This document shows, piece by piece, positions 28,101 to 36,665 of a DNA stretch of 64,000 nt; positions within the stretch are counted from its first letter, which is position 1; each line of letters opens with the position of its first letter. Location: assembly GCA_949126835.1 (NCBI GenBank), contig OX421497.1, forward strand, positions 47,671,715 through 47,735,714, in the 5' to 3' direction. The notes below the pieces were generated by a model. It was not told the origin of the DNA. It saw only the letters and a list, made by a program, of their open reading frames with translations, and made no database searches. The position numbers and the translations under genes are program-made. The stretch is from Anisus vortex (Eukaryota; Mollusca; Gastropoda; Planorbidae).

Positions 28101-31100
28101 AAGATATAGATGAACACAGACTAAAGCAAGACAAGATATAGATGAACACAGACTAAAGCAAGACAAGATATAGATGAACACAGACTAAAGCAACACAAGA
28201 TATAGATGAACACAGACTAAAGCAAGACAAGATATAGATGAACACAGACTAAAGCAAGACAAGATATATATAGATGAACACAGACTAAAGCAAGACAAGA
28301 TATAGACGAACACAGACTAAAGCAAGACAAGATATAGATGAACACAGACTAAAGCAAGACAAGATATAGACAAACACAGACTAAAGCAAGACAAGATATA
28401 GATGAACACAGACTAAAGCAAGACAAGATATAGATGAACACAGACTAAAGCAAGACAAGATATAGATGAACACAGACTAAAGCAAGACAAGATATAGACA
28501 AACACAGACTAAAGCAAGACAAGATATAGACAAACACAGACTAAAGCAAGACAAGATATAGACAAACACAGACTAAAGCACGACAAGATATAGACGAACA
28601 CAGACTAAAGCAAGACAAAATATAGATGAACACAGACTAAAGCAAGACAAGATATAGACAAACACAGACTAAAGCAAGACAAGATATAGATGAACACAGA
28701 CTAAAGCAAGACAATATATAGACAAACACAGACTAAAGCAAGACAAGATATAGATGAACACAGACTAAAGCAAGACAAGATATAGACAAACACAGACTAA
28801 AGCAAGACAAGATATAGATGAACACAGACTAAAGCAAGACAAGATATAGACAAACACAGACGAAAGCAAGGACAAGATATAGATGAACACAGACTAAAGC
28901 AAGACAAGATATAGATGAACACAGACTAAAGCAAGACAAGATATAGATGAACACAGACTAAAGCAAGACAAGATATAGACAAACACAGACTAAAGCAAGA
29001 CAAGATATAGATGAACACAGACTAAAGCAAGACAAGATATAGATGAACACAGACTAAAGCAAGACAAGATATAGATGAACACAGACTAAAGCAAGACAAG
29101 ATATAGATGAACACTGACTAAAGCAAGACAAGACACTACAAACATAGACTAATGCAACACAAGTGCAGGTACCTCAAAAGGCAAGTCACCAGCTGCCATA
29201 AAATCTAAGGTAAGATACGGTCTCTTAAAAAACCAATCTGGCTGTTGAGGGATGTTGGCTGTGCAAGGAAACAAAAGATGCCTATAAATTATATATCACA
29301 CAGACGTATTCTATTAAACATAATTCAACATATTTCACGTATGAGCTACAATGGAAATGTCAATGAATACTTCTTGACACTTGGCTGGATAGGTTAAACA
29401 GAAGTTTTAAATCGATCCAACTTTGTTAAAAAAAACAACTTAGATAAACCCATTGTGGACCAATGACATGACAAAAGATTCACAACAAACAAGAGTGATT
29501 TTATCTAGGTCATTGCAGGCCAAACTGAAATCACACTTAAGGTGGTGATCCAGACTGAACCATCATTCATTGAGAAGAGGCACAATTTTTGTAAACAATA
29601 ATATATACCGTACTTAAAACAGACAAAAAGTTTAAATAATTTTTTCATCAAGGCAAAAGCTAATTTTATTTTAGCTCTTATGCCAATCAGCCACAGTTAA
29701 GCCCCCGCACAAACCTGTATAACGAGGTCAGTTTACTGCCAGGCGGAAATGGGTCAAAATTCTTACGTGGGTAAAATATAGTTTATGGTGGGCCACATGT
29801 GGTCACTTTGTCACTTCACTATGACGCCTAAGATCTCAGTGGCTCACAACAACAAAAACCCCATACAGTATGCGTTTCAACAAAATAATGAACAATTATT
29901 ATACTACTGTTACCATGACGACACACTGACAAGGGCAAGCAATTTAATGACTTACTTTTCTTAGCCAAAGGTTTTTCCCTCACAGTTTTCACCAGAAAAT
30001 CCGCTGGTGGTACATCTATAACTGCTGCTTGCTTCAAGAGCATATCTTTAATCTGAATAAATAAATAGTTGCATCAAAGACTATAATAAGATGGACCACA
30101 TGCTCTATTTTTAGAGCTCACATGTTCTTATTCCGTGCACATCCAATAACGCTGTCTTAAATTACTTCTACGCTCCTAAGTTTTCCTAAATGTTTCCGCT
30201 GCATACAACTTTGGATTTTAATTTTTCATTTAGAAAATCATAGCGATTAAATAAAACGGAAGTGTAAAGTAGAAAAGGGAATCAGGAATTTCCGAAAAGA
30301 AGTCATTCGAGTCATCAAAAAGCAGAAATGTAAAAGCAAGCGGTCCATGTGTATTATAGTCTTTATTTAGTTTTATATTAAACAATAACTGGAACTTGTA
30401 GTTTCCAATTTTAATCAATAAATGACTACCGTTAAATCTAGAGCATAAGCCACACTTTGTTTACCAAATTTTTCGGTTCAGGAAGGGAAGGGGGTGTTGG
30501 TGCGGCCTATGCACGTGTAAATAAAAAAAAAAAATTTTTTCCTACATTCAAATATCAACTCAAATGATGGTGTGAGCTACCGTAAGCAGCATCACTGAAA
30601 AGACTAGACTCGGAAAAAACGCAGAATATCTTGAAATGTATTTTAATGTTGCAATAAACCTTTTTTTATCAATGTATTTACATATTTGATATTTTGTAAC
30701 TAAATGATGTACTGTTAAATGAATAATATTACATTTGCTATTTTTTTGTAATTACATTAATAATTACCGTATATACTCGCGTATAAGTCGCACTTTTTTT
30801 ACCGAAAATTTCGACAAAAAGTAGGGGTGCGACTTATACACCCAACACTGTTTTTGAAAAGTTTGAAAAACATCACTACTCTGTCATAAAGTTTCCAACA
30901 TAACCCGTATAGTTGATTGGAGTTGTGTAGAATTACTAGGATATGCATAGGCATACATTTTACATTTAGAAAAATTTCGTAGGTGTAAATATTACTATCT
31001 TTATTTAACTGAAATTGAAATTGACAAATATTCTAGGTTTTCAGACCCTCACCACCCCACTTTTCTTTTGAACTTTTGGACCGATGTTGTATTTCCGAAA

Positions 31101-34100
31101 CGTATCGTAAGTTTAAAGGCGGCATTTTCGGTAGGCTTATTGAGCACAAAGTACAGTATGTTATGAATCTAAATGTGTGAAAGCCTGTGTAGGCCTATAA
31201 TGTAGGTAGCCATATAAGCTTAAGATGCGTTTTATTTAGTACTTAAGGTCTAGGCAGTGTTGAGCATTCCGATAAAACCGCGCAATGTCCAGGCAATGTT
31301 TCTAAAACTACAACTACGATCAGCAGATGGACGCGTGAAATGTCAATAGTGTGTTTTATTTTCCATTAGTTGCATGTAAGAGTTGAAAAAAAAACACATC
31401 TTATTATATATATAATTATATGTCGGTCGCGCAGACGCACTTGAAATCATTACAAACAATGTTAATGGTAGTTAGGACACATGTATAGCACGTCATAAAT
31501 GCCGGCACCTCCCAGTCTCCAGTCTAGGCGACATTGAGTCTAATGACGTACTTCAAAGACTTTTTTTTGTGTGTAGTGTTACTATAGGGATAGAAACTTG
31601 AGTAGGGGAAGGGACTTTGATTGAAAAAACAGATACCTTACTTTCTCATCTCACTAATGTCTGTAGGCCTATAGATCGGTTGTTTAAAATAAATGAAGCC
31701 TTGACTTTATTTGATTATGTTTGCCTTAGGCACGATTAAAACCATTGTTTAAGGAAACTTTCCAAATTAGGGTGAATATTTAGTAACTTTTATGTTTAAA
31801 AGGTATGGATTTTTGAGATATTAAAAGGCAGTATAATCCGGGAAGTCGGGGTGCGACTTATGCGCGGGTCAATGACAACATGTAAGAAAAAAAAGTCTTG
31901 AACTAGGGGTGCGACTTATACACCGGTGCGACTTATACGCGAGTATATACGGTAATAGATAAAAAAACAAACCAATCAAGAAGACCACGAGAAATGCCAC
32001 CAGTGAATGACTCAACAAGCGAAACTGGTGAACACTGCTTTATTGGACCTATTGATCGATTCAGTCTGATGGGTACTTTTAAAATAAGCGAACGTTAAGT
32101 TACTTGAAACTGTAATCTTACCTCAGACAATTCTTCCTCTGTCATTTTAGTTCCCGGTGCTGGGAGTTGGGAGGTTATTTTACTGTGAGGCACCAAGGTC
32201 ATTCCTTTTTTCTCTGATTTGACCAATGCATTCTGGGCTAGGAACTGTTTGGTCTGTAAACATTGAAACATAACAAATATTTTTATGTCCCTTTATTTTA
32301 TATTTACAGAACAATTATTTATTGCCTTTATTTACACAACAATTACTCCTTGTCTACATCATATTACATGTTATATTTACATTCTTGTTCAAACATTTAA
32401 ATTTACCAAAGTAATAAGCCAAGCTTTTAAAGTTTACTGTGGATTACCTCCTCTTCTTCATGAAGTTTAGCCAGTAGAGAAACCAAGGGATCTAAATCTC
32501 TCACACTAAAATATATAAATATATAATATAAATATATAAATAACCATTATTATTATATTATTATTATATAAGCATGCAACACTTTACTCTTGTAAGTTTC
32601 ATTGTAGAATTTAATCTATTATAGAATTGAATAGTGAACATTTAACACATCAAAACCTTTTGTGGTTATCAAGTGAAATTCAGAAATAAAGGAACTTGGA
32701 ATTCATTTAGAAATATAGAACATGAACTAGATCTTCTCACTGTATTCCCTCAAATCCCAGATATAAACACAATGTGCACTTAAAATAAGAGGAAAATATT
32801 TCACAAACATAAAGTCAAGAACCTGTTGGACCAAACTGATCCATAGAGTCGGTGAAGCAGCGATCACCAGTTTCTGTGTCCCCTGCATACTAGAAGATGT
32901 GCGGCCAGCACAATGCCCAGCCGCATTCACTTTACCCCAACAAGTCAGGTACTCATCAGAGCTGGGTAGACTCAGGGATACCCTCCAGTCTCTGGAATAA
33001 ATCCTAGCCTTCACCAGGATTCGAACCCAGAACCTTTGTAATGCCAGTTGAGTGCGCTGCCACTTGGGCACCATGCCCCATAATGTATTGAGAATTGTAA
33101 AGTAAAATGAATCAATTTTCCGTATATTGGGTTAAGCAGTATTTGCACAGAAAAATCCAAGAATTAGAATTACAGAAAAGGTTCATTGGTTAAAAATGTA
33201 TAAAATAAAGTAACAAAAAAATTCTGTACAATTCAGTGTAGTAGAAATAGACAGTACAAATTGTTCCTATTATGTACAAATAGACTGTACAAATTGTTTC
33301 TATTATGTACAAATAGACTGTACAAATTGTTCCTATTATGTACAAATAGACTGTACAAATTGTTTCTTTTATGTACAAATAGACTGTACAAATTGTTTCT
33401 ATTATGTACAAATAGACTGTACAAATTGTTTCTATTATGTACAAATAGACTACAAATTGTTTCTATTATGTACAAATAGACTGTACAAATTGTTTCTATT
33501 ATGTACAAATAGACTGTACAAATTGTTTCTATTATGTACAAATAGACTGTACAAATTGTTTCTATTATGTACAAATAGACTGTACAAATTGTTTCTATTA
33601 TGTACAAAGTTTTTTCATTGTTATAAAAGCAGAAAATTAAAACATACTTTTTCCCTTTCAGTTCATCATACAAAGTAGAAAACTCAATGGGAGTTGTCGT
33701 CGATTTACCAATTTTCCACTTTGCATTGCTGGAGGACACCTTTAACAAAATAGGACACAATTTTTTTTTTAAATATCAACTTCAAAATATAACTTATAAT
33801 ATTTCTACTTCTTGGTTATCATTTTATCAAGCAGTGGAAAAAGTAGCGAGTAAAATCTGGCTATGTGGGGAGAAGAACTAAACTTATTCACCTGCAATGT
33901 GTTTGGCTATTTGGGGAGAAGAACTAAACTTATTCACCTGCAATGTGTTTGGCTATTTGGGGAGAAGAACTAAACTTATTCACCTGCGTTGTGTTTGTCT
34001 ATGTGGGGAGAAGAACTAAACTATTCACCTGCGTTGTGTTTAGCTATGTGGGGAGAAGAACTAAACATTCACCTGCGTTGTGTTTGGCTATGTGGGGAGA

Positions 34101-35807
34101 AGAACTAAACTATTCATCTGCGTTTTGTTTGGCTATGTGGGGAGAAGAACTAAACTATTCACCTGTGTTGTGTTTGGCTATGTGGGGAGAAGAACTAAAC
34201 TATTCATCTGCGTTTTGTTTGGCTATGTGGGGAGAAGAACTAAACATTCACCTGCGTTGTGTTTGGCTATGTGGGGAGAAGAACTAAACATTCACCTGCG
34301 CTGTGTTTGGCTATGTGGGGAGAAGAACTAAACTATTCACCTGCGTTGTGTTTGGCTATGTGGGGAGAAGAACTAAACTATTCACCTGCGTTGTGTTTGG
34401 CTATGTGGGGAGAAGAACTAAACTATTCACCTGCATTGTGTTTGGCTATGTGGGGAGAAGAACTAAACATTCACCTGCGTTGTAATGTAAGGTGTCCTAC
34501 TTTTCAGTAATTTTTCTGCATAGACTTCTGGTCCGATGGGATGTGAGGACTTCACACTGGACATGCAAGAGAAGTTTTATATTAATTATAAGCCTTGATC
34601 TCAACAATACAATACTATTGACAACTGTCAGCCATTATAAGACATGACCTTCTATGTTCATATTATTTACAATAAGAATTTAAAACAGTTTTTTTTTCTT
34701 TTAAACTAAATGTTTCTTTACAAATTCCCAACAAAAAAAGGAATTGGCAAATTAAAAGACTTTTTTAAAGTTCTAAGCAATTCTTACCATTCCATTGTTA
34801 GTTCTAAGCAATTCCAATCATTCCATTGTTAGTTCTAAGCAATTCTAATCATTCCATTGTTAGTTCTAAGCAACTCTAATCATTCCATTGTTAGTTCTAA
34901 GCAATTCTAATCATTCCATTGTTAGTTCTAAGCAATTCTAATCATTCCATTGTTAGTTCTAAGCAATTCTAATCATTCCATTGTTAGTTCTAAGCAATTC
35001 TAATCATTCCATTGTTAGTTCTAAGCAATTCTAATCATTCCATTGTTAGTTCTAAGCAATTCTAATCATTCCATTGTTAGTTCTAAGCAATTCTAATCAT
35101 TCCATTGTTAGTTCTAAGCAATTCTAATCATTCCATTGTTAGTTCTAAGCAACTCTAATCATTCCATTGTTAGTTCTAAGCAATTCTAATCATTCCATTG
35201 TTAGTTCTAAGCAATTCTAATCATTCCATTGTTAGTTCTAAGCAATTCTAATCATTCCATTGTTAGTTCTAAGCAATTCTAATCATTCCATTGTTAGTTC
35301 TAAGCAATTCTAATCATTCCATTGTTAGTTTAAAGCAATTCCAATCATTCCATTGTTAGTTCTAAGCAATTCTAATCATTCCATTGTTAGTTCTAAGCAA
35401 TTCTAATCATTCCATTGTTAGTTCTAAGCAATTCTAATCATTCCATTGTTAGTTCTAAGCAATTCTAATCATTCCATTGTTAGTTCTAAGCAATTCTAAT
35501 CATTCCATTGTTAGTTCTAAGCAATTCTAATCATTCCATTGTTCAATGCAGTTTGCTGCAAGATGTGAAGAAAAAAATGGCTAGATATTTGTATCCAATA
35601 AAGTGAATTCAAAATACGTATTGTATAACCTGAATCTACTTGAACATATACTAATGGTATTATTGAAAGCTAAACCTAACGTTACATATAATAGCTAGTG
35701 TTAGTTGTGAAGCTAAACCTAACATTACATATAGCTAGTGTTAGTTATGCTTACCCAAGTAAAGTCATAAGCTCACTGATGTGATGATGAATCTTGAACT
35801 CACTCAT
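7110..35807 (-). CDS. TUBGCP2: Gamma-tubulin complex component 2 (GCP2), 29 coding exons, complete
   Basis: GCP2 pairs with GCP3 in the gamma-tubulin small complex and ring complex, which nucleates microtubules at centrosomes and spindle poles. Exons, 5' to 3' on the minus strand: 35755-35807, 34475-34556, 33648-33739, 32448-32505, 32122-32253, 29956-30052, 29173-29258, 25693-25770, 25237-25318, 24808-24885, 24313-24380, 24027-24071, 23737-23829, 23517-23578, 18622-18664, 18116-18187, 16886-16947, 16424-16536, 14746-14896, 12747-12926, 12378-12451, 11858-11958, 11059-11129, 10794-10968, 9734-9877, 9169-9291, 7947-8110, 7354-7493, 7110-7198. The total is 2,808 nt, 935 residues plus TAA, and every junction stays in frame; human GCP2 is about 902. 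The start MSEFKIHHH matches the family. The GRIP1 (N-terminal) half begins near residue 215 (MEDLLLCMR). The GRIP2 gamma-tubulin-binding half includes [28 protein letters not shown] and [20 protein letters not shown]. All introns are GT-AG except intron 17 (AT-AC). Satellites and transposons fill many introns. The exact 3' end is slightly uncertain because the stop overlaps a GTAAGT. Confidence 0.97.
7354..7493 (-). CDS. TUBGCP2: TUBGCP2 exon 28, with a 21-bp in-frame coding repeat
   Basis: The exon starts with the conserved [19 protein letters not shown] (first codon split). It then holds three tandem copies of a seven-residue unit, SMRAEST (third copy SMRAESS), encoded by a 21-bp repeat. 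This low-conservation tail is where GCP2 orthologues vary in length, so the expansion adds residues without shifting the frame. The donor is GTAAGT at 7348-7353. Confidence 0.9.
7705..7905 (-). mobile_element. SINE family A, head-truncated copy in TUBGCP2 intron 27
   Basis: It carries the family blocks ACCAAATTGATCCATGG, CCAGTTTCTGTGGCCA, GTGTGGCCAGCACAATGCCC and TACCCATCAGAGTTGGGT. The tRNA-like head is missing or decayed at the right end. Confidence 0.85.
8111..9168. other. TUBGCP2 intron 26; strongly T-rich plus strand, content unassigned
   Basis: The 8270-8960 stretch is T-rich on the plus strand with several short chance reading frames that do not resemble a known protein. It may be an old transposon fragment, but I see no terminal repeats or coding motif. 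Confidence 0.5.
9472..9605 (-). mobile_element. Short hairpin-tailed element (family C) in TUBGCP2 intron 25
   Basis: Read on the minus strand it runs from CCAGGAAAACG through AACATCATTTAAAACATTAA, GCAAGACTAGACTCGGACCA, GGATGACGCAATAAT to the hairpin CTTCTTTATAGAA. The same order occurs at 16598-16735 and 44102-44272. Confidence 0.75.
9734..9877 (-). CDS. TUBGCP2: TUBGCP2 exon 25, whose acceptor has been tandemly copied
   Basis: The 48-codon exon encodes [20 protein letters not shown] and continues through the conserved cysteine-rich helix. Its first 33 bases and the preceding acceptor (GACCAG then GTGACC) form part of the 63-bp repeat that continues upstream to 10222. I chose the acceptor at 9878 because the reading frame continues only from this copy. 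Confidence 0.93.
9845..10222. repeat. 63-bp minisatellite, 6 copies, spanning the exon 25 splice acceptor
   Basis: Units begin ATGGTAGGCCAGGACATCAT at 9845, 9908, 9971, 10034, 10097 and 10160. The first unit includes coding bases of exon 25. The other five each present a minus-strand AG acceptor (GTTTGACTAG or GTTTGACCAG) followed by an exon-25-like start. Confidence 0.97.
10450..10706 (+). mobile_element. SINE family A, near full-length copy in TUBGCP2 intron 24
   Basis: The head is tRNA-like with a B-box-like GGGTTTAAATCCTG near 10498. The body has CCTGGGTCTACCCAGCTCTG, GGGGTAAAGTAATGGCAG and GCCACAGAAACTGGTGAAC. The 3' end is CTATGGATCAATTCGATC. Confidence 0.85.
11130..11857. other. TUBGCP2 intron 22; no feature seen
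   Basis: AT-rich intronic sequence. I found no tandem repeat, SINE or TIR pair in it. Confidence 0.6.
12157..12263. mobile_element. hAT-type MITE, 107 bp, in TUBGCP2 intron 21
   Basis: The ends are imperfect inverted repeats, TAGACATGGGATTCAAACC on the left and TAGAGATGGGAATTGAACC read inward from the right. They are flanked by a likely 8-bp target duplication, CTGTAAAC (12149-12156) and CTGTGAAC (12264-12271). An 8-bp duplication is typical of hAT elements. Confidence 0.65.
12495..12725. repeat. 79-bp tandem repeat, 3 copies, TUBGCP2 intron 20
   Basis: Units start CAATAATA at 12495, 12574 and 12653. Each holds AATGAAACCCTCACACAATG and a GTGAGGG that is the inverse of CCCTCAC, so each unit can form a small hairpin. 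Confidence 0.95.
13005..14578. repeat. 37-bp minisatellite, about 37 copies, TUBGCP2 intron 19
   Basis: The unit holds GAGGAAATAAAACAAGACAT then TCATTCATTCAAGAAGT. Shorter related units occupy 13005-13195. A distinctive variant (AGACAATCCTTTAAAAAGTG) occurs near 13174 and again near 14143, suggesting duplication of a large block. Confidence 0.98.
14636..14743. repeat. 11-bp tandem repeat, about 10 copies, next to the exon 19 donor
   Basis: The unit is AGTTCAACTAG. It runs directly into the exon 19 donor. On the minus strand the donor GTAAGTTGAAC is followed by repeats of GTTGAACTCTA. Confidence 0.95.
15230..16293. mobile_element. Possible TTAA-type non-autonomous DNA element, about 1.06 kb, TUBGCP2 intron 18
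   Basis: The left end is TTAACTCTTTGTCTCCCA and the right end reads inward as CTAACCCTTTGACTCCCA. TTAA target sites with CCC(T)-type ends are typical of piggyBac-like elements. No transposase is visible inside, only short AT-rich frames. Confidence 0.5.
16424..16536 (-). CDS. TUBGCP2: TUBGCP2 exon 18, entered through an AT-AC intron
   Basis: It starts with the base T that completes the Ala codon split by intron 17 and encodes [17 protein letters not shown] followed by the conserved [17 protein letters not shown]. There is no AG acceptor upstream in any position that keeps YWE. The exon joins exon 17 only through a terminal AC, after CCTTAACCTTGACCCAC. Confidence 0.93.
16598..16735 (+). mobile_element. 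Hairpin-tailed short element (family C), inside the AT-AC intron
   Basis: The order is CCAGGAAAACCAGTACCTTA, ACATCATTTAAAACACTAAT, GGACTAGACTCAGACTACGG, GAGCGTAGGACACAATAAT, hairpin CTTCTTTACAGAAGGAG, then TGTCTGTAATGTATAGAAAG. Confidence 0.8.
16779..16860. mobile_element. 82-bp MITE/hairpin in the AT-AC intron
   Basis: The left end CAGTGGTACCTCGGGTTACG is inverted at the right end (inward: CAGTGGAATGTCGGGTTATG). The unit can fold almost end to end. Confidence 0.7.
17681..18035. repeat. 51-bp minisatellite, 7 nearly identical copies, TUBGCP2 intron 16
   Basis: The unit starts ACTGGACCATTGCAGTAGAA and ends GGCTGCCAAGTTCTGCT. The copies look identical, implying recent expansion. Because 51 is divisible by three the array is open in several frames, but the reading is not a gene. 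Confidence 0.98.
18188..18621. other. TUBGCP2 intron 15; no feature seen
   Basis: AT-rich intronic sequence with no repeat or element that I can name. Confidence 0.6.
18885..23516. repeat. 32-bp minisatellite, about 145 copies, filling TUBGCP2 intron 14 and touching the exon 14 donor
   Basis: The unit is AATCATACATCTATCATAAC followed by ATGTACTAACCC. Variants are ATATCATG, AACAC for AACCC, and a 28-bp form lacking CATG that is concentrated at 22520-23260. On the minus strand each unit carries GATTGG followed by GTTAGTACATG, the same junction as the exon 14 donor at 23516. Three units (18910-18915, 21624-21629 and 22005-22010 on the plus strand) carry the stronger donor GTGAGT. Confidence 0.98.
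23517..23578 (-). CDS. TUBGCP2: TUBGCP2 exon 14, with a donor inside the satellite
   Basis: It encodes [20 protein letters not shown] plus a split Gly codon, matching the conserved GGxxLSLLHD region of GCP2. The donor read directly from the sequence is GTTAGT, which is weak at +3. It is chosen because it keeps the frame with exon 15 (completing [15 protein letters not shown]). Stop codons follow within the first repeat units. Confidence 0.88.
24336..24469. repeat. 67-bp tandem duplication covering the start and acceptor of TUBGCP2 exon 11
   Basis: 24336-24402 and 24403-24469 are nearly identical (GACATAATGCATGATTAACA...). The first copy holds the real acceptor and the first 45 bases of exon 11. 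The second lies upstream in the transcript and offers a decoy acceptor plus exon fragment. A partial third copy (GACATAATGAAAC) follows. Confidence 0.95.
25416..25446 (-). mobile_element. LINE 3'-tail fragment
   Basis: GTTTGTTGGCAGCGCTATAC followed by AAATATTATTATTAT is the reverse of the LINE 3' end at about 39830-39870, so this is an isolated tail insertion in TUBGCP2 intron 8. Confidence 0.6.
25830..29145. repeat. 32-bp minisatellite, about 100 copies, TUBGCP2 intron 7
   Basis: The unit is ACAAGATATAGATGAACACA followed by GACTAAAGCAAG, with GATGAAC and GACAAAC as the two main variants. Rare variants (GCAACACAAG at 27226 and 28190; a TATA insertion at 27299 and 28263) recur exactly 964 bp apart, marking a duplicated block of 30 units. 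Confidence 0.98.
29259..29955. other. TUBGCP2 intron 6; no feature seen
   Basis: Ordinary AT-rich intron; no repeats or elements recognised. Confidence 0.6.
30765..31954. mobile_element. Non-autonomous DNA transposon, 1.19 kb, with perfect 29-bp terminal inverted repeats
   Basis: 30765-30793 (starting TACCGTATATACTCGCGTAT, ending GTCGCAC) is repeated exactly in inverse at 31926-31954. Subterminal copies of GGGGTGCGACTTATAC lie inside both ends. There is no reading frame of note between them. It sits in TUBGCP2 intron 5. A TA target duplication is possible if the repeats start at CCGTATAT. Confidence 0.85.
32018..32082 (+). mobile_element. SINE family A, 3' fragment
   Basis: Only the terminal part is present: GAAACTGGTGAACACTGCTT, then CTATTGATCGATTCAGTCTG. 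Confidence 0.65.
32818..33079 (-). mobile_element. SINE family A, full-length copy with pol III promoter boxes
   Basis: Read on the minus strand it begins with a tRNA-like head, GGTGCCCAAGTGGCAGCGCA, followed by an exact B box GGTTCGAATCC (plus strand 33017-33027). The body continues CTGAGTCTACCCAGCTCTGA, TGGGCATTGTGCTGGCCGCA, ACACAGAAACTGGTGATC and ends CTATGGATCAGTTTGGTCCA. It lies in TUBGCP2 intron 3 in the gene's own orientation and serves as reference for the other copies. Confidence 0.92.
33235..33608. repeat. 33-bp minisatellite, about 11 copies, TUBGCP2 intron 3
   Basis: The unit is TGTTTCTATTATGTACAAAT then AGACTGTACAAAT. TTGTACAGTCTATTTGTACA-like inverse pairs inside the unit allow hairpins. 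Open frames across the array are by-products of the 33-bp period. Confidence 0.97.
33860..34485. repeat. 44-46-bp minisatellite, about 14 copies, running into the exon 2 donor
   Basis: The unit is TTCACCTGCGTTGTGTTTGG then CTATGTGGGGAGAAGAACTA and AAC(TA). On the minus strand it carries ACAACGCAG followed by GTGAAT, which is the exact 3' end and donor of TUBGCP2 exon 2 (34475). The array therefore supplies a row of duplicated 5' splice sites downstream of the real one. Confidence 0.97.
34475..34556 (-). CDS. TUBGCP2: TUBGCP2 exon 2, with its donor copied in the adjacent satellite
   Basis: It encodes [20 protein letters not shown] then TPYITTQ, matching the conserved EVY...LL..RTPY block near the GCP2 N terminus. 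The donor is GTGAAT after ACGCAG. Using the next repeat copy as donor would add stop-containing sequence, so this first donor is chosen. Confidence 0.94.
34775..35545. repeat. 31-bp minisatellite, about 25 copies, TUBGCP2 intron 1
   Basis: The unit is AGTTCTAAGCAATTCTAATC then ATTCCATTGTT, with very few variants. Confidence 0.98.
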
Positions 35808-35837
35808 TCTACTGAGTCGTTACATTCAATGACTCCT
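35808..35837 (-). other. 5' UTR of TUBGCP2 with a possible splice acceptor
   Basis: Twenty-seven bases upstream of the ATG (35807) lies TGTATTCTTCCTCAG (AG at 35837-35836), a good 3' splice site. The first coding exon may therefore begin at 35835, with a non-coding exon further up, whose position I cannot see. Confidence 0.4.
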
Positions 35838-35959
35838 GAGGAAGAATACATTTGGCTTTAAAGCTTTCTATGTCTTATATTATTAAATGATTCAGTAGGC
35901 CTAAAAATTGAATTTTAATCATTTGAAATAAATCAATAATAAAAATGAATTTAAAAAAA

Positions 35960-36665
35960 AATTATAATGATTATTTATATAGTGCTTGTATCCATGCTAT
36001 TACATTTAGCATGATCAGTGGATTCTTGTTACACATTGCAGTGGCAGATGTATGGGTACGTGTAGCAGATGTATGGGTACATGTGGCAGATGTATGGGTA
36101 CGTGTGGCAGATGTATGGGTACGTGTGGCAGATGTATGGGTACCGGGTACATAAGGCACACAGCCACTAGTTAAAGAGAAAGGTCTTTAAGCTTTATTTA
36201 AAAAACTCTTTTGTAGCAGAATCTCTCAGTGTCTGAGGCAAGCTGTTCCATATAGACGGTGCCACAGATTCAAATGTGCATACTCCAAAGGATTTCTTAA
36301 TTTGTGACCATCCATACTGGGAATTCTAAGTAGTGACTGTGATGAGGAACCTAGTCCCTTTGATGGCACATACTTTGATATGAGTACTAAATTACTAAAT
36401 GACTTGATGGTAGGAAGGTGCAGTGCCATCCATGCCTCGTTAAGGGACATAATATTGTGATTAATGTGCCTTATTACAGGGAGCCAGTCCAGATCTTGTT
36501 GAACAAGAAAGATTTGATCCTGCTTTTCTGTTTGCGACACAATACATGCTGCAATGTTTTGTACCCTCTGGAGTCTTTTTAGCTGGTACTAGGGCAAATG
36601 TTACAGTAATCCAACCTTGACTGGATTAGAGATACTGCTACGAAGCTAAGTCTAAGGCTAGAGAT
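35960..36665 (-). mobile_element. LINE 3' fragment (end of reverse-transcriptase ORF plus 3' UTR)
   Basis: Minus-strand translation gives the typical C-terminal part of CR1/L2-like LINE ORFs: a SRLDYCN-like block, LDWLPV, then KYVPSKGLGSSSQSLLRIP and a LWHRLYG block matching the usual LWNSLP. Stops and frame breaks show it is dead. The 3' end has TTATATAGTGCTTG. Confidence 0.75.
36038..36146. repeat. 21-bp tandem repeat, about 5 copies, in the LINE 3' region
   Basis: The unit is GTGTGGCAGATGTATGGGTAC with small variants. Confidence 0.95.

Noticed and set aside
33190..34510. Several 60-175-codon repetitive frames on both strands
   Set aside because: By-products of the 33-bp and 44-bp satellites. 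Only the short segment that is TUBGCP2 exon 3 (33648-33739) is real coding sequence.
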